Shown piece by piece: positions 1 to 8,417 of a DNA stretch of 64,000 nucleotides. The stretch lies in NCBI RefSeq assembly GCF_001974875.1, contig NZ_MTQD01000007.1, positions 124,001 through 188,000 of the forward strand, written 5' to 3'. The notes under the pieces are model-generated. The model was not told where the DNA came from. It made no database searches and saw only the letters and a program-made list of their open reading frames with translations. Source of the DNA: Pseudoalteromonas sp. EB27 (GTDB lineage: Bacteria; Pseudomonadota; Gammaproteobacteria; Enterobacterales; Alteromonadaceae). The translations under genes were made by a program, and so were the position numbers. Numbering within the stretch: position 1 is the stretch's first letter; each line of letters begins with the position of its first letter.

Positions 1-507
1 AAACTCACCGTCTAGTAGTAAAGTAACTTCAAATCCGGTATGTGTATGCTCAGGAATTTCGCCGCCAGCATCAATATGTAGCAAGCTAGAACGCAGCGCA
101 CCGTCATCTAATGCAACACGAGAACGCGCTAACTTACCAACTTGTGTAAACTTACTATGAGAAATACGTGTTAAAGCACGTGGAAGTTGATAGTTATGCT
201 CATTCACTTTAATAGATACAGGCTCTACTTCGTAAACTTCATCAATAGAATCATCAGACATGATCATATCAAGTACATTTAGTTCAAATTCTTCAAGTAA
301 ATCAGATTTCTCAGTTTGAGGTTTCTCAAATTGAGCAGGCTCTTCACTAAATAATGCATTTGCATTACTTGTTTCAATTTTAGCTACTTTAGCTTGGCAC
401 ACAGGGCACATGTCTACGTGAATAGAAACGGCTAAACTCAATGATGTAGCAAGTGATGCATCGCAATACTGTGTCAGTAAAGTTTCACTCGGGTGATGTT
501 TAATCAT
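1..507 (-). CDS. chrR: ChrR-family zinc-binding anti-sigma factor with cupin domain (partial, C-terminus outside window)
   Basis: This gene should encode a cytoplasmic anti-sigma factor that holds the neighbouring ECF sigma factor inactive until singlet oxygen or related stress releases it. The reading frame is open from the ATG at 507 to base 1, giving 169 residues and no stop, so the end lies outside. The N-terminus has the ZAS zinc signature: an early His pair (IKHHPSE) and HVDMCPVC near residues 30-37. Toward the window edge a cupin-like stretch appears (GGEIPEHTHTGFEVTLLL), as in the C-terminal domain of ChrR. Its start overlaps the end of the sigma gene by 8 bases, ATGATTAA, so the pair is probably translationally coupled. 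Family assignment is strong; the inducing signal is inferred from ChrR homologues. Confidence 0.9.
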   Translation of the reverse strand, partial: MIKHHPSETLLTQYCDASLATSLSLAVSIHVDMCPVCQAKVAKIETSNANALFSEEPAQFEKPQTEKSDLLEEFELNVLDMIMSDDSIDEVYEVEPVSIKVNEHNYQLPRALTRISHSKFTQVGKLARSRVALDDGALRSSLLHIDAGGEIPEHTHTGFEVTLLLDGEF

Positions 508-1123
508 GCTGATCTCCCATTTCATTACGTAATTTTTGCAAGGCCAAACGTAACCGTGATTTTACCGTGCCTACTGGAATATTAAGTTGATGTGCAAGTT
601 GCTCTTGCGACATGTCTTGGAAATAAACGCCTCTTACCACTTCGCGTTGAGCAATTGGTAATTTGTCTAAGTAGCGCTTAATTTGCTTATCTTCTAAATG
701 ATCACTGTATTCGTGATGCGTATCTTGTGAGTCATTTAGTAACGGCCAAATATCTTCGCTTATATTTTCTTCTTTATTACTTTTCATCTTACGAAGCATA
801 TCGAACGACGCGTTACGCATAACGGTATAAACCCACGTAGTCGCTGCACCTTTATCACTGTGATACAAATGTGCTTTACGCCAAACAGAGGTTAGCGTTT
901 CTTGCACAAGCTCCATTGCTTGAGCTTCAACACCAAACTGCTTTATTCCAAAGCGTTTAATTTTTGGCGCAAAGTATTCAAATAAATAAGAAAACGCTTT
1001 TTTGTCGCGTGATTGCGCAACATCTAAAAGCGCTTGCATGAGCTCTTTACTCGGCGTTTCTGGCATGGCAGTGTACTTACCTGTATTAGGTTCACAACGT
1101 GGTGACTGTTGTTGACTTACCAT
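500..1123 (-). CDS. rpoE: ECF RNA polymerase sigma factor (RpoE/ChrR type)
   Basis: A group IV (ECF) sigma factor of 207 residues. Region 2 is visible around residues 45-110 (YLFEYFAPKIKRFG, then ELVQETLTSVWRKA and TWVYTVMRN). Region 4 near the C-terminus has the helix-turn-helix QLNIPVGTVKSRLRLALQKL. The gene immediately precedes and overlaps a ChrR anti-sigma factor, which points to the RpoE-ChrR module for photo-oxidative stress rather than to the envelope-stress RpoE with RseA. The start is uncertain: the listed ATG at 1123 has a weak GGGAT upstream, and a second ATG at 1066 (MPETPSKEL) is preceded by AGGTAAG and may be the true start. A LON-domain gene lies 68 bp upstream on the same strand and may be co-transcribed. 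Confidence 0.9.
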   Translation of the reverse strand: MVSQQQSPRCEPNTGKYTAMPETPSKELMQALLDVAQSRDKKAFSYLFEYFAPKIKRFGIKQFGVEAQAMELVQETLTSVWRKAHLYHSDKGAATTWVYTVMRNASFDMLRKMKSNKEENISEDIWPLLNDSQDTHHEYSDHLEDKQIKRYLDKLPIAQREVVRGVYFQDMSQEQLAHQLNIPVGTVKSRLRLALQKLRNEMGDQHD

Positions 1124-1191
1124 AATAATTTATCCCGTTATTGCTTTTGTATTAAGTAATACGGGCAATAATTAATTTAGGATCATAAAAT

Positions 1192-1770
1192 TTAGGCAAA
1201 TTCGTTATTAATCACAGTATGGAGGAAATTCAGTAAGTTATCAAAATTCGTTTCAAATGCAAGTTGCTGTTTTTTCTCAATAGAAACAGGTAGGAGTTCA
1301 AGCCAACGTGCTGCAATCCAAGGAAGCTTGTCAAAATGAGTTTTCTTGTACAACAAATTAAGTTCCGTATTACCATCAAACACGTTTTTAAGCGCGTCGT
1401 GTAATAGGTAATGTTCACCAATTTGATTGTTAGAATCTTTGTACCAATACGGCGTATTACAAGGCGATACTAAGCCGTGACGTAATTCGTCTTCGTCTTG
1501 ATAAACGTCATTAATTTGCACGTGTTGTGATGCAAATACATCAATTAATAATACATCGTTATCGTCTTGGTCAAAATCAATAATATCAACAAGGCAACCT
1601 TGGGCGCTTATATTAAAAGGCGTGTCATGCTCAAACGTACAAAGCACAAACCCTGTATTATTTTTTAATGCGGTTTTAACCATATTTAAATAACGAGGCT
1701 CAAATATGCGTAATCGCGTATAACCTTCAGGTAACATAAAAATGGGTAATGGAAAAATCGCACGTTTCAT
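1192..1770 (-). CDS. LON peptidase substrate-binding domain protein
   Basis: A 192-residue protein made only of the LON substrate-binding domain, with no AAA+ or protease part. The N-terminus shows the family pattern, a hydrophobic strand LPIFMLPEG followed by LRIFEPRYLNMV. Free-standing LON-N proteins of about this size are common in proteobacteria; their function is poorly known, and they are thought to bind unfolded or specific protein substrates. It lies upstream of the sigma/anti-sigma pair on the same strand with a 68-bp gap, so it may belong to the same stress-controlled unit. No signal peptide or membrane segment is present, so it should be cytoplasmic. Confidence 0.8.
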   Translation of the reverse strand: MKRAIFPLPIFMLPEGYTRLRIFEPRYLNMVKTALKNNTGFVLCTFEHDTPFNISAQGCLVDIIDFDQDDNDVLLIDVFASQHVQINDVYQDEDELRHGLVSPCNTPYWYKDSNNQIGEHYLLHDALKNVFDGNTELNLLYKKTHFDKLPWIAARWLELLPVSIEKKQQLAFETNFDNLLNFLHTVINNEFA

Positions 1771-1870
1771 AAAGTCTACTTATTTCAAACACTCTGCCTT
1801 TATTTACGTGCGCTTTTGCTAAGTCGATCAGCTTTGTATGAATCGAATTAATTACCAGCTATATAATTGG

Positions 1871-1984
1871 CTAAAGATTAAACCAACCTCCCATAGCTTT
1901 AAACACTTGTACCGAGTAATAAGCGCTAATCATGCTGACTACGGGTGCTAACATTAATGCAAATAATCCAAGTTCACTGCTCAT
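1871..1984 (-). CDS. Small single-pass membrane peptide (37 aa)
   Basis: A short ORF starting with ATG at 1984 and ending with TAG at 1871-1873. It encodes 37 residues beginning MSSELGLFALMLAPVVSM and ending GGWFNL. The middle (about residues 5-27) is hydrophobic and could span the membrane once. A good ribosome-binding sequence, AAAGGA, lies about 8 bases before the ATG. The gene follows the small secreted-protein gene (2006-2278) by only 21 bp on the same strand, so they probably form one transcript. The function is unknown. The RBS, spacing and composition support a real gene, but 37 codons cannot be proven by reading alone. Confidence 0.55.
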   Translation of the reverse strand: MSSELGLFALMLAPVVSMISAYYSVQVFKAMGGWFNL

Positions 1985-2005
1985 CGTTTTAATCCTTTAA
2001 ATGAT

Positions 2006-2278
2006 TTATTTTACGTTTTTAATACTAGTGTCAGTACTTTTAAGCGTTGTGCTATCTGTTAAAGCGGGCTCATCTAATAAACTCTCTAAAACAGTTTTGG
2101 CATCAAAATAAAGCGTTTCCTTTAATGATTTTTCAAGCTCGATTGAAGTTTGCTTAACATAGCTTGCTACACTTTGAGTTAATATATCAGTTACATCTAG
2201 GTCCACCTCTACTGCATGTACTTGCGCAGAACCTAATACTAATAAACTTGCCATAGCGATTTTAATTGAATGTTTCAT
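2006..2278 (-). CDS. Small secreted protein of unknown function (90 aa)
   Basis: A 90-residue protein with a clear Sec signal peptide: MKHSIKIAMASLLVLG followed by a probable cleavage after AQVHA (residue 22). The mature part of about 68 residues is hydrophilic, rich in Asp, Thr, Ser and Leu, and predicted helical (SYVKQTSIELEKSLKETL). No cysteines or known domain were recognised. The start is supported by AAGGAATACC just before the ATG. It is probably co-transcribed with the 37-residue membrane peptide downstream. Its transcript would run away from the phoD gene, with about 300 bp of shared upstream DNA. Confidence 0.65.
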   Translation of the reverse strand: MKHSIKIAMASLLVLGSAQVHAVEVDLDVTDILTQSVASYVKQTSIELEKSLKETLYFDAKTVLESLLDEPALTDSTTLKSTDTSIKNVK

Positions 2279-2577
2279 AATGGTATTCCTTGTTTGTGTA
2301 TTGTTTAGACGTAATTACATACTCAAGGGTTGTGCCAACATAAAAATAAAATTTAAATAACTGTAATTAAAGAACTTTATACAAATAGCTTTAATTTAAA
2401 AAATTCATCTCTTGTTAATTTAACCATTAAATTTAATTTTTTGACTACTTTTTAGTTAATAAATAAAAGAGGTTTAAGTGTATTAATATCGTCACACTAA
2501 ATACATTTAGCGTTTATAAAAACGTCATATCTAATCGTTAAAGTGCGGACCACTATTAATAATTAAAAAAGTGCAGT
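2279..2577. other. Divergent intergenic region, no gene found
   Basis: About 300 bp of AT-rich DNA between two divergent genes, so it must hold both promoters. I looked for a Pho box (two CTGTCAT-like repeats 4 bp apart) ahead of the phosphatase gene and found only isolated GTCA-containing words, not a convincing tandem. No ORF with a plausible start was seen. Confidence 0.5.
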
Positions 2578-4269
2578 ATGACTCTTTCATCACGTCGAAA
2601 TTTTTTAAAAACCTCAGCAGCAAGTATATTTACCGTCGCAGTATCGAGTGCCATTACAGGTTGTGCTCAAACATTAATAAACAAACCTCTATCGGCTATT
2701 GAATTTAAACACGGTGTAGCGAGTGGCGACCCGCTTAGCCATGCTTTAATTATTTGGACACGCGCAACCACTGCTCAATCAAATTTTGAAGTTACTGTTG
2801 CTTGGGAGTTGGCAAGTGATTCTCAATTTAAAAATATTATTCGTAGTGGGCGAGAACAAACAGATAAAAGCCGCGACTTTACAATAAAAATAGATGTGCA
2901 AGACCTTACTCCAAATACAGAATACTTTTATCGGTTTATGGGTTTGAATACACAAAGCCCAATTGGCCGGGCTAAAACACTACCAATAAATAATATTGAA
3001 CAAATAAAAATGGCTGTTGTTTCGTGCTCAAACTACCCTGCTGGGTACTTTAATGCATACACTGATATCGCTAAGCAAAAAGATTTAGATGTAGTACTGC
3101 ATTTGGGAGATTATATTTACGAATACCCGATGGGTGGATACGCTACCGAAAATGCTGAAAAAATTGGCCGCCAATTAGCAGCCGATAACAGCGGTGAAAT
3201 TATTACCCTTAGCGACTATCGCAAGCGCTATGCTATTTACAGAACAGACCAAGGCCTTCAAGCACTTCACGCTGCAGCACCATTTATCGCAATATGGGAT
3301 GATCACGAAGTTACCAACGATACCTATAAAAGTGGTGCTGAAAATCATACCCCTGATGAAGGTGACTTTTTTAAGCGCCGCGCAGCAGCTATTCAAGCGT
3401 ATTACGAATGGCTGCCAATTAGACCACCCATGGGCGAGCAAAGCCCGCAAATATACCGTACCTTCGATTTTGGTAATTTAATAAGCTTACACATGCTAGA
3501 TACTCGCGTAATAGCACGCGATAAACAACTCGCTTACAGCGACTATAAAAACCTAGAGACCAAACAAATGGATGTTGCTCGCTTTGCCAGTGATTTAAAT
3601 AATCCAAAAAGGCAGTTACTAGGTAACACACAACTTAACTGGCTTACGAGTGCAATAACTAAATCAAATGCAAAGTGGCAAATATTAGGCCAGCAAGTAT
3701 TGATGACTAAAATGTGGCTACCTACTGAAATATTCTCGCAATCCGATCGCACCAAAATACCCCAGGTATTAAAAGAGCTTGTTGCCATTAAAAAAGCCGT
3801 GTTAGCAAATAAAGCGGTAACACCCGCGCAACTTGCACGCGTAAATACTTTAATGCCTTACAATTTAGATGCGTGGGATGGTTACCCAAGCGAGCGCGAA
3901 GCATTATACAAAAGCGTTACTGCATTAAATAAAAAGTTAGTCGTGGTTGCAGGTGATACGCACAATGCGTGGCATGGTACATTAAAAAATGCAAAAGGCG
4001 AAAGCGTAGGAGTAGAGTTTGCAACACCAGGTGTTACATCCCCGGGTATGGAGCATTATTTAGCGCTTAATACAGCACAAGCAAAGCAAATGGCTGACTC
4101 GCTTTCATTGTTAATAAACGACTTAAACTATTGTGACTTATCACACCGTGGATATATGTTACTGACGATTACTAAAGAGCAAATCACAACCGATTGGCGT
4201 TATATAGATAACATAAACTCCCCAAGTTATAACATAGTTAACCAGCATCAAAGTGTTTATAAAGGCTAA
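2578..4269 (+). CDS. phoD: PhoD-like alkaline phosphatase, Tat-exported putative lipoprotein
   Basis: A 563-residue metallophosphatase of the PhoD family, which hydrolyses phosphate mono- and diesters in the cell envelope. The N-terminus has a twin-arginine signal (SRRNFLK, residues 5-11) followed by a hydrophobic stretch and a lipobox-like ITGC at Cys29, so it may be a Tat-exported lipoprotein. Family motifs in order are FKHGVASGDP and IIWTRA in the N-terminal domain, VVSCSNYPAGYFNAY, HLGDYIYEY (metal ligands), WDDHEVTND, and near the C-terminus VVAGDTHNAWHG. All expected metal-binding Asp and His residues appear present. It is a single gene, separated from the convergent cellulase gene by a strong hairpin. 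No Pho box was identified upstream. Confidence 0.92.
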   Translation: MTLSSRRNFLKTSAASIFTVAVSSAITGCAQTLINKPLSAIEFKHGVASGDPLSHALIIWTRATTAQSNFEVTVAWELASDSQFKNIIRSGREQTDKSRDFTIKIDVQDLTPNTEYFYRFMGLNTQSPIGRAKTLPINNIEQIKMAVVSCSNYPAGYFNAYTDIAKQKDLDVVLHLGDYIYEYPMGGYATENAEKIGRQLAADNSGEIITLSDYRKRYAIYRTDQGLQALHAAAPFIAIWDDHEVTNDTYKSGAENHTPDEGDFFKRRAAAIQAYYEWLPIRPPMGEQSPQIYRTFDFGNLISLHMLDTRVIARDKQLAYSDYKNLETKQMDVARFASDLNNPKRQLLGNTQLNWLTSAITKSNAKWQILGQQVLMTKMWLPTEIFSQSDRTKIPQVLKELVAIKKAVLANKAVTPAQLARVNTLMPYNLDAWDGYPSEREALYKSVTALNKKLVVVAGDTHNAWHGTLKNAKGESVGVEFATPGVTSPGMEHYLALNTAQAKQMADSLSLLINDLNYCDLSHRGYMLLTITKEQITTDWRYIDNINSPSYNIVNQHQSVYKG

Positions 4270-4279
4270 TACTTTTAAA

Positions 4280-4308
4280 AAGAAGGTAAATGTATTATTT
4301 ACCTTCTT
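4280..4308. terminator. Hairpin terminator between phoD and celG
   Basis: An 11-bp perfect stem AAGAAGGTAAA / TTTACCTTCTT with a 7-base loop lies between the convergent phosphatase and cellulase genes. On the minus strand the hairpin is followed by TTTTAAAA, which fits intrinsic termination of the cellulase transcript. It probably also stops or protects the phoD transcript. Confidence 0.75.
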
Positions 4309-4329
4309 CGCATATTTTATAAAACGTGC

Positions 4330-5808
4330 TTAATTACAAGTATAAAGAAGCGTCCACGAAGCATCACTTCCTGGAAGGCTATTTGTATACCAATTTGCGC
4401 TGTATGCATTGCCTTGATATTGCATTTTATCGTCGGTGTTATTGTGAGTAAACGGCCCACCTGAGTAATCTTTGTTCACCCAATTAGGGTATGTATTAAT
4501 GCCATTACAATCGGTTGAACTTACAACACTGCATCCATTTGTATCAACACTTGTACCAGCGGGTGTATCTGGGCACTGATCAATATCATCATTCACACCA
4601 TCGTTATCCACATCGCTTTGTGGTTCAACTACTTCAACAACACAACCTACATTATTAACAGTTTCACCTGCAGGTGTATTAGGGCATTGATCAACACTAT
4701 CGCTAATACCATCACCATCGCTGTCAGTTACTGCACAACCAATACTATCAACCGTTGTACCTGCAGGAGTGTTATCGCACTGATCGTTACTATCACTTAT
4801 ACCATCGCCATCAGAGTCTAAAGCAACCGTACTACCACCCCAACCTTGAATGATCTCTTTAACTTTAGTGCCTGACGCGGTTAGTGAATTCCAACTACCG
4901 CCTGGAGTAAATAACGATGCACCTTCGTTTTTATCGTTTAAAGCCCAGTTAGCGTGGCTAATATTGTTTGTTTTAAAAAATGCCATCCATGCATCGGTTT
5001 CATTAATATTAACACCACCATTGCCATCAGCATTAACTGTTCCCCACTCTGTGGCGAATAGTGCAATACCGTTATCGAGTGCAGTTTGTGCTTTATTTCG
5101 ATACGATTGACCATGCGTGCCAGCATAAAAATGCAGAGTGTAAGCAATATTGGCGCGATCAATTGGGTTTTGTGATGCCACATCCACATCTTGTGACCAC
5201 GTAGGCGTACCAACCACAATTAAGTTATCAGGGTCGATTGCTCTAATTTTATCAATAACTGTTTCTGCGTAAGGCTTAATATCGTTAACCCACGAAATTT
5301 GTAACGGCTCATTATAAATTTCATAAATAACATTGTCGTACTGCCCATATTTGGTCGCTACGTCTTCAAAAAAGCGAATTGCAGTTGCTTGATCGGTATG
5401 TGCTTCATGGCTATGAAAATCAATAATAACGTACATATCTTCGTTAATAGCTGCGTTTACAACAGTATCAAGACGGCTCATATTGCCCTCCCAATCAAAG
5501 TTCAAACTACCACCGGTACTCGTACCATGGCCAATAGCTGCACGAATTAATGTTGCATTAAATTCAGTTTTTGCCTTTGCTACTGTTTCTGCGGTGTAAA
5601 ATTTTTCAGCGCCCCACCCCGTATTACTCCAAAATAGGCTAGGTCCTGCAAAGCTTGTGTTTTCTCCACCCGCAAGAATTTGATTTCCACTCACCGTTAA
5701 CTTTTCAACAGCGGCATTGGCCATTGTTGAGCATCCTAATAATAAAGCTAACGATAAGCTCGCCACTTTAAAATCCTTTCTTTTGTGATTATTTGAACTG
5801 TTATTCAT
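4330..5808 (-). CDS. celG: Secreted GH5 endoglucanase with thrombospondin-3-type linker and CBM5 (Cel5G type)
   Basis: A 492-residue secreted cellulase that cleaves internal beta-1,4-glucosidic bonds. A signal peptide covers residues 1-32, ending SMANA. The GH5 catalytic domain spans about 33-325, with the acid/base Glu167 in IYEIYNEP and the nucleophile Glu254 in FATEWGT. Subtracting the 32-residue signal gives 135 and 222, the numbering known for Cel5G of P. haloplanktis. The linker (about 330-427) has three calcium-binding-like repeats ([40 protein letters not shown]), each with a Cys pair, as in the long acidic linker of Cel5G. The C-terminus (about 434-492) is a CBM5-type module with Trp and Tyr residues ([17 protein letters not shown]). 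The gene stands alone with a downstream hairpin. Identification is very strong. Confidence 0.96.
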   Translation of the reverse strand: MNNSSNNHKRKDFKVASLSLALLLGCSTMANAAVEKLTVSGNQILAGGENTSFAGPSLFWSNTGWGAEKFYTAETVAKAKTEFNATLIRAAIGHGTSTGGSLNFDWEGNMSRLDTVVNAAINEDMYVIIDFHSHEAHTDQATAIRFFEDVATKYGQYDNVIYEIYNEPLQISWVNDIKPYAETVIDKIRAIDPDNLIVVGTPTWSQDVDVASQNPIDRANIAYTLHFYAGTHGQSYRNKAQTALDNGIALFATEWGTVNADGNGGVNINETDAWMAFFKTNNISHANWALNDKNEGASLFTPGGSWNSLTASGTKVKEIIQGWGGSTVALDSDGDGISDSNDQCDNTPAGTTVDSIGCAVTDSDGDGISDSVDQCPNTPAGETVNNVGCVVEVVEPQSDVDNDGVNDDIDQCPDTPAGTSVDTNGCSVVSSTDCNGINTYPNWVNKDYSGGPFTHNNTDDKMQYQGNAYSANWYTNSLPGSDASWTLLYTCN

Positions 5809-6207
5809 CGTATTTCCTTAAATTGAAATTATCAGTCGTCATTGCTTGACGTAATAAATTGACACCAAACCAATACTTAATAGCTAAACAAAGTTAACTT
5901 GGTGAGCAGAAAGTATCATTTATTTATTAACATTAAATGAATAAAAAGGTACAAGGAGAAGGAATTTAATTAACTAAATATCAACAAATGAGCAATTTAA
6001 CGAGGTTTGAGGATTTTACTGGGTATATACAGGCATTTACACGATGTTTACATGATGCAGGCAAAAAATCTCGGTTACAAAAAATATATATAAAAATGAA
6101 AAGGCGGTAATAATAATTATTACCGCCATTAATAATAGCTAAATATCAGGAATAAATATTAGGGAGGCAATTAATAAGCCAACCAAACCTAGCTCTAATT
6201 AATTGGC
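5809..6207. other. Intergenic region: celG leader/promoter and terminator of the next minus-strand gene
   Basis: Nearly 400 bp without a gene. The part next to celG must carry its promoter; no operator was recognised. The far part holds the palindromic terminator at 6103-6127. The rest is AT-rich and without visible repeats. Confidence 0.5.
6103..6127 (-). terminator. Perfect 25-bp palindrome, likely minus-strand terminator
   Basis: GGCGGTAATAAT and its exact complement are separated by a single A. On the minus strand it is followed by TTTTCATTTTTAT, so it probably ends the transcript of the small membrane-protein gene at 6208-6558. In RNA a few central pairs would open to make the loop. The perfect symmetry would also suit a DNA-binding site. 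Confidence 0.6.
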
Positions 6208-6558
6208 TTATTTTTTTGTGGGAAGTACTTTTCTGCCCAAACGGTATGCATCCATCATGCTCAGCACCCAAATTATAATCATTAAAGGTACATACTTATA
6301 TTCAGCGAGTTTAGCGCAGGCGTCGGAAGGTTGTTGCGCGGCTTTTAAAATGGCCGTAACCGACATGGGGATTTTACCGTGTACAATTTCATTTGCAGTA
6401 CACTGTGCAATCGCAAATATATCTTGAAAGGTTAAAATTAAAAAAACAGTAAATACACCCGCAAAAATAGCGCCTATTAGGTGTTTTTTTAGAGAAAAAT
6501 GCCCCGCTCCAGGATAAACAATGGCGGTAAGTAAAGCAGCTTTTAGATCTTGTTTCAT
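6208..6558 (-). CDS. Small inner-membrane protein of unknown function (116 aa)
   Basis: A 116-residue protein with about three hydrophobic segments: residues 8-18 (near-N-terminal, with the motif YPGAGHFSLKK), about 28-48 (IGAIFAGVFTVFLILTF) and about 88-103 (YVPLMIIIWVLSMM). The C-terminus is basic (RLGRKVLPTKK) and probably cytoplasmic. The PGAGH-x-x-LKK motif recurs in a group of small bacterial membrane proteins without known function. It stands alone, with a palindromic terminator downstream. I cannot name a family with certainty. Confidence 0.65.
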   Translation of the reverse strand: MKQDLKAALLTAIVYPGAGHFSLKKHLIGAIFAGVFTVFLILTFQDIFAIAQCTANEIVHGKIPMSVTAILKAAQQPSDACAKLAEYKYVPLMIIIWVLSMMDAYRLGRKVLPTKK

Positions 6559-6743
6559 GGTTATTTCAGCTCGTAATATGTATTACACTAGACACCAACA
6601 TAGTGAATTAATTCTCTTTAAAATCAAGTAAAAGCTAAAGTAGCGTATCAAATAAAGTTATTTAGAATTACTCACAGCTAAGATTGAAACTTTCAGCGTA
6701 CAGTTGTACACTGAAATTAATTCCAATAGTGGTAGGAACAGTT

Positions 6744-7373
6744 ATGTCGTTAGAAGCGCCTTATTCCCGTAAAGAAGAGAAATTAAACGTAATCAGCCAT
6801 GCACTCGGTATTATATTTGCCGTATTTGTAATGTGGGATTTATTTAGCCAAGCCACCAGCACTAAAGCATATATTAGTACTGCAATTTACGGCAGCAGCC
6901 TATTTGTGCTGTTTTTGTCATCCACTTTGTACCACGCCAGTATTCAACCGCGCTTAAGAGCCTTTTATAAAAAGTGCGATCACTGCGCCATATACTTATT
7001 AATTGCAGGCACCTACACTCCCTTTTTATTAATCTCGTTAACCGGTGCTTGGTCATGGGCCACACTTACATTTATTTGGGCGGTGGCACTGGCGGGCGTA
7101 GCGTACAAAGTATTTGTAAAAAACGGTAATAAAAAAATATCACTCGCCACCTACTTGCTCATGGGTTGGTTTGCACTGGCTATTGTATATCCGCTTTATT
7201 CAAGTGTTGATGTGAAGGCACTTTACTGGCTACTTGCCGGCGGCATTTTTTATAGTTTAGGTACATTATTCTACAGCGCTAAAAGCACCCAATTTAGCCA
7301 CGCTATCTGGCACTTATTTGTTATTGCTGGGTGTGTTTGCCATTATATTTCAATTAGCAATTATGTTTATTGA
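6744..7373 (+). CDS. Hemolysin III family (YqfA/PAQR-like) membrane protein
   Basis: A seven-helix inner-membrane protein of the hemolysin III / PAQR superfamily, about 209 residues. The conserved pattern is intact: SHALGIIFAVF near the N-terminus, then STLYHA, KKCDHCAIYLLIAGTYTPF in the middle and HAIWHLFVIAGCVCHY at the end. The His and Asp residues of these motifs bind zinc in PAQR receptors and are all present. The reading frame is open upstream to 6684, but I chose the ATG at 6744 because TAGGAACAGTT precedes it and the family starts here (MSLEAPYSRKEEKLN). Despite the family name, haemolytic activity is rarely shown; the true role may be lipid or membrane homeostasis. Confidence 0.88.
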   Translation: MSLEAPYSRKEEKLNVISHALGIIFAVFVMWDLFSQATSTKAYISTAIYGSSLFVLFLSSTLYHASIQPRLRAFYKKCDHCAIYLLIAGTYTPFLLISLTGAWSWATLTFIWAVALAGVAYKVFVKNGNKKISLATYLLMGWFALAIVYPLYSSVDVKALYWLLAGGIFYSLGTLFYSAKSTQFSHAIWHLFVIAGCVCHYISISNYVY

Positions 7374-7702
7374 GCCTGTATAGCCAATTAGAATGGTCTG
7401 GTTTGAGCGATTACCGGTCATTGGGAAAGTTAAATTTATTCCTGTGTTTTGAGTAGAAATCTAATTTTGTCCAATAACATTATTAAACGCCGTTTTGGGG
7501 GGAAATAATATGATTAATTTCTAGCAGTTTTAATTACTTGTTTACAAAAGTAATTATTGGTGAAATTATTATGGTATGTAATTTACGCTATTCTGGTGTG
7601 TTATAAACCACCAAAATGGTGTTCAATAAGCTGTTAGAGCGTATGCGATGCTTAGCGCATTCCATCAAATTTTAAGAAGTATAAAAAAAGGATATTTTTA
7701 AC
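7374..7702. other. Intergenic region at the left edge of the cassette cluster
   Basis: About 330 bp between the hemolysin III gene and the TIR gene, with no ORF. It contains an inverted repeat TAATTACTT / AAGTAATTA (7531-7539 and 7548-7556), overlapping short repeats TGGTG / CACCA / TGGTG (7594-7621), and GTTAGAGC at 7633-7640, which resembles the right end of an attC or an integration point. The promoter of the TIR gene should lie here. Confidence 0.45.
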
Positions 7703-8407
7703 ATGGCAAGATGTACAGCACCTAGTAATGGTCATCGTACTGCGAGTGGGGTTGCGAATTGTCCCGCTTGTAGTAGTCGTAGTCGCGGGTATGGCGGTTA
7801 CTCTTCTTACACCTCACCGTCATATACCTCATATGGTTCTAGTTCTCGTAGTACTAGCACTCGTGGTAGTTCATCAGGCTCTAGTAGACCCAGGTGGTCT
7901 AAATCAAGTTCTTCTGTTTCATATACTCCTACACAAATTCAATCACTTACTCCAATTCGTGAAACTGTTGAAGCTAGAGCGGCAGCTCAACCAGATCTTA
8001 GAGATGTATTTCTTTGTCACGCATGGGGAGATCGTAAGGAAGCAGCAAAAGAACTAAACGATTTACTTGTGGCGTCAGGTGTAAAAGTTTGGTTTAGCGA
8101 GAAAGATCTTGCTCTTGGTATACCAATGATGCGTGCAATAGATAAAGGGTTGGCAAATTCACGAATTGGTCTTGTGCTTGTTACTCCAGCGATGCTTGAG
8201 CGCCTTCCTAAAGAGAGTGTTGCCGACAAAGAACTATCTGCGCTTTTGGCAGGTAACCAACTTATTCCTATTATGCATAATGCTACATACGAAGACTTGC
8301 GAAATGTCAGCCCATTACTTGCCTCTAGAAGCGGGTTGGATACTGCCGAAGATTCAATGGCAGTAGTTGCGGAGAAAATTGCAGAGCTAGTTAATATTGA
8401 GTTTTAG
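7703..8407 (+). CDS. Zinc-finger-like N-terminus plus TIR-domain protein (integron cassette)
   Basis: A 234-residue protein in three parts. Residues 1-25 form a small Cys motif (RCTAPSNGHRTAS, then NCPAC), with Cys4, Cys20 and Cys23. Residues 26-85 are a low-complexity Ser/Gly/Tyr/Arg stretch that should be disordered. Residues about 98-234 form a TIR domain: DVFLCHAWGDR, VKVWFSEKDLALG, IGLVLVTPAML and VADKELSALL. Glu177 in the last motif is where the catalytic Glu of NAD-cleaving TIR enzymes sits. Many bacterial TIR proteins consume NAD as abortive-infection effectors, so an antiphage or toxin role is a reasonable inference, not a demonstration. AAGGA lies ahead of the ATG. An attC-like site follows directly, which marks it as an integron gene cassette. 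Confidence 0.85.
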   Translation: MARCTAPSNGHRTASGVANCPACSSRSRGYGGYSSYTSPSYTSYGSSSRSTSTRGSSSGSSRPRWSKSSSSVSYTPTQIQSLTPIRETVEARAAAQPDLRDVFLCHAWGDRKEAAKELNDLLVASGVKVWFSEKDLALGIPMMRAIDKGLANSRIGLVLVTPAMLERLPKESVADKELSALLAGNQLIPIMHNATYEDLRNVSPLLASRSGLDTAEDSMAVVAEKIAELVNIEF

Positions 8408-8417
8408 TGAAAATACG

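Noticed and set aside
2279..2577. Pho box ahead of phoD
   Set aside because: Only scattered GTCA words; no two CTGTCAT-like repeats with 4-bp spacing.
4618..4821. Plus-strand frame in the cellulase linker
   Set aside because: It arises from the repetitive linker codons read backward and has no protein-like character.
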